Part shown: in pieces, positions 62,232 to 64,000 of the stretch
Position numbering within the stretch: position 1 is the first letter of the stretch
Layout: each line of letters starts with the position of its first letter
NCBI RefSeq assembly: GCF_001747105.1
Contig: NZ_MDGQ01000005.1
Span: 2,418,001 to 2,482,000, forward strand
DNA: 64,000 nucleotides
Origin: Roseivirga misakiensis
GTDB lineage: Bacteria > Bacteroidota > Bacteroidia > Cytophagales > Cyclobacteriaceae
Reading direction: 5' to 3'
Notes under the pieces: generated by a model
Database searches by the model: none
What the model was told of the DNA's origin: nothing
Seen by the model: only the letters and a program-made list of their open reading frames with translations
Position numbers and translations under genes: made by a program

Positions 62232-64000
62232 ATGCTAAAATCATACCTCAAAACAACTTTGCGGACTATCAAACGTAGTCCGCTAGCTTCATTTATCAAC
62301 ATTTTCGGTTTAGCAATGGCTCTCGGAGTAGCCATAATGGTCTATTCTTTTGTAGACATGGAGTACACTACCGATCAATTTCATGAGAACAAACATGAAA
62401 TTTATATGGCTACCTCTACGCTAAGCCGAAGCGGTCAGGAAGCACAGTATGGCATTATCCCAGCTCCTTACGCTCAAATCTTAATGAATGATTTCCCTCA
62501 AATCGATCGGGTTATCAGAATGGAACACAGAGGCGGAGTCTTAAAGAATGGCGCCAGCGTGTTCAACGAAACTTTCACTTTTGTGGACCCTGGGTTCTTG
62601 GATATGTTTACTTTCCCCTTAAAGTGGGGTAACAAATCCGCATTGAATGAGCCTAATAAAATTATTATTAGCGAGAATACGTCCATTAAATATTTTGGTG
62701 ATACCAACCCTTTAGGGAAGTCTATGACTTTCGAATTTGGTGCTTTAAAGTACACATTTGAAGTCGCTGGTGTAGCAGAAAAGTTCCCATATAAAAGAAG
62801 TATGGACTTTCGCGTCTTGGTCAATTTCGATCAGCTAAAACAAATTGATCCAGCCGTGAAACTCACTGATTGGGGTACATTTTTAGACGGTACTTTTATT
62901 CAAACAAATAACCCAAGTGCCGTTGCGAATATTACTCAAAATGTTCAGCAATATGTAGCGCTACAAAATGAAGTCCGCAAGGATTATCCGGCCACCGCTT
63001 TTGGCTTCTTCCCTTGGGTAGACCTTTACCTAAAAGGTGATGACATGAGAAATACAGTTACGGGCAGTACGGACGGAGTAGGAAGTCTTGTCTTATCTAT
63101 TATCGCAGGGTTTATCTTGGTGCTGGCCATCTTCAATTACATTAACATCGCGATCGTTTCTGCTACTAAACGGCTTAAAGAAATCGGTGTACGAAAAGTA
63201 ATGGGAAGTACTCGCAAATCTTTGGTCTTCCAATTTTTATCGGAAAATGTATTTCTTACACTGATAGCACTTATACTCGGTTTTATTTTGGGTGTGACAG
63301 TGCTTATTCCAGGTTTCGACCAAATGTTTGACATTGGCATGGAGTTCGACATCGCCCAACCGTCGCTTTGGATCTTCTTACTAATTCTAGTGGTCTTTAC
63401 TGGTTTAGCTTCTGGGGCCTATCCTGCCTTATACATTTCAAATTTTAGCGCAGTCAACATTTTCAGGGGACGGCTGAAGTTTGGAGGAAAAAATAAGATG
63501 ACGAAAATCTTCCTCACCTTCCAATATATACTCGCCTGTATTGCTGTCGTTGGCGGTATTATGTTTACGCAAAACACGGCTTTCCAAAAAAGCCAAGACT
63601 GGGGTTACAATGAAAAAGCGACCATAAGCACCAATATTTCTCCTGCCACTGAAGCAATGCAACTCATGGCTGCTATGGAGTCAAATCCAAACATCGCATC
63701 TATTGCTCCTTCGAAACACCATTTGAGCAGACGATCGACAAGAATGGAAATTCAAATTTTAGAGAAGGATTACGATATTCTGACCCTTGAGATTGGTCCT
63801 GAATATGTAGAAACTATGGAATTAGAAGTTCTCGAAGGCAGAACATTTGAAAAAAACAGAGAAACAGATTTTCAAAATGTATTGATCAACGAGCAGATGG
63901 CCAAGCTGCTTAATCCTCAAGGTGCACTTGGCGAACGTTTCAAATCGGATACCCTAAACTTCGCAGTAATCGGCATCTTGAAGGACTTTCATCAATACAA
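62232..64000 (+). CDS. MacB/FtsX-type ABC transporter permease (cut by the window end)
   Basis: Open from the ATG at 62232 to the window edge, about 589 residues. The N-terminal helix (about 15-40, FINIFGLAMALGVAIMVYSF) precedes a MacB_PCD-type periplasmic domain (about 45-270); three membrane helices follow (about 285-310, 335-360 and 375-400) with the FtsX-type coupling sequence LKEIGVRKVMG (about 315-325), then the fourth helix and start of a second periplasmic domain. It is a second representative of the class at 29437-31860. No ATPase gene precedes it. It may pair with the ATPase at 44661-45374 or one elsewhere. Confidence 0.85.
   Translation, partial: MLKSYLKTTLRTIKRSPLASFINIFGLAMALGVAIMVYSFVDMEYTTDQFHENKHEIYMATSTLSRSGQEAQYGIIPAPYAQILMNDFPQIDRVIRMEHRGGVLKNGASVFNETFTFVDPGFLDMFTFPLKWGNKSALNEPNKIIISENTSIKYFGDTNPLGKSMTFEFGALKYTFEVAGVAEKFPYKRSMDFRVLVNFDQLKQIDPAVKLTDWGTFLDGTFIQTNNPSAVANITQNVQQYVALQNEVRKDYPATAFGFFPWVDLYLKGDDMRNTVTGSTDGVGSLVLSIIAGFILVLAIFNYINIAIVSATKRLKEIGVRKVMGSTRKSLVFQFLSENVFLTLIALILGFILGVTVLIPGFDQMFDIGMEFDIAQPSLWIFLLILVVFTGLASGAYPALYISNFSAVNIFRGRLKFGGKNKMTKIFLTFQYILACIAVVGGIMFTQNTAFQKSQDWGYNEKATISTNISPATEAMQLMAAMESNPNIASIAPSKHHLSRRSTRMEIQILEKDYDILTLEIGPEYVETMELEVLEGRTFEKNRETDFQNVLINEQMAKLLNPQGALGERFKSDTLNFAVIGILKDFHQY

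Overview
The window looks like a chromosome segment of a Bacteroidota bacterium, probably order Cytophagales (Roseivirga- or Fulvivirga-like; this placement is inference). The grounds are moderate-to-low GC, lack of strong Shine-Dalgarno sites, several Bacteroidota-type -7 boxes (TAnnTTTG), a LytS/LytR pair beside MacB-like permeases, lipid A-type envelope genes and the gene order ExbB / small membrane protein / ExbD / ExbD. Nothing points to phage, plasmid, insertion sequence or CRISPR. Most of the window is core genome, with a few unusual gene sets.

Layout. 1-2638: the N-terminus of an MFS transporter, then an ExbB-ExbD-type energy-transducing operon, all on the minus strand. 2732-2819: tRNA-Ser(GGA). 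2912-9020: a tightly overlapping seven-gene minus-strand operon (glycosyltransferase, small acidic protein, RsbU-like phosphatase, polysaccharide deacetylase, glycosyltransferase, TatD, asparaginase). 9091-9642: ruvC. 9937-15390: two linked glycan genes, a GT4 glycosyltransferase and a 1396-residue protein that joins a related GT4 domain to a C-terminal phosphodiester-glycosidase (NAGPA-type) domain. 15558-19956: a small lipoprotein, HIT, GreA, a 2-hydroxyacid dehydrogenase, MgtE and KsgA. 20045-23178: PdxA, a small exported acidic protein and a SulP transporter. 23292-27699: DUF177-rpmF-fabH-efp-accB-accC. 27721-31860: an ABC permease with a LytS/LytR-type two-component system. 31971-36723: a DUF3109 protein and a glycan/methyltransferase group (FkbM, GT2, ArnT-like, FkbM). 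36817-43181: SahH, BirA, RsfS, FtsH, LpxH-like hydrolase and an exported protein. 43174-49969: a TolC/ABC ATPase/HlyD exporter operon facing a sigma-54 response regulator and histidine kinase. 50022-53521: an orphan ACP, a DUF429 protein, a TlpA-like lipoprotein and an MsrB-MsrA fusion. 53677-61602: PbpC and a bacterial alpha-2-macroglobulin. 61770-64000: a small exported protein and the start of another MacB-like permease.

How the parts work together. Much of the content concerns the envelope: energy transduction, glycan synthesis, lipid A, periplasmic protection (alpha-2-macroglobulin/PbpC) and export. The clearest regulatory reading is at 46.6-47.3 kb. A near-consensus -24/-12 element lies just upstream of the sigma-54 activator gene, and a second, weaker one lies just upstream of the HlyD gene on the other strand. 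This suggests an auto-regulated circuit controlling a tripartite exporter. The exporter operon lacks its own permease, while two MacB-like permease genes in the window lack their own ATPase. The least familiar item is the 1396-residue glycosyltransferase/phosphodiester-glycosidase fusion with its GT4 neighbour, which may build and trim an undescribed glycoside or glycan.
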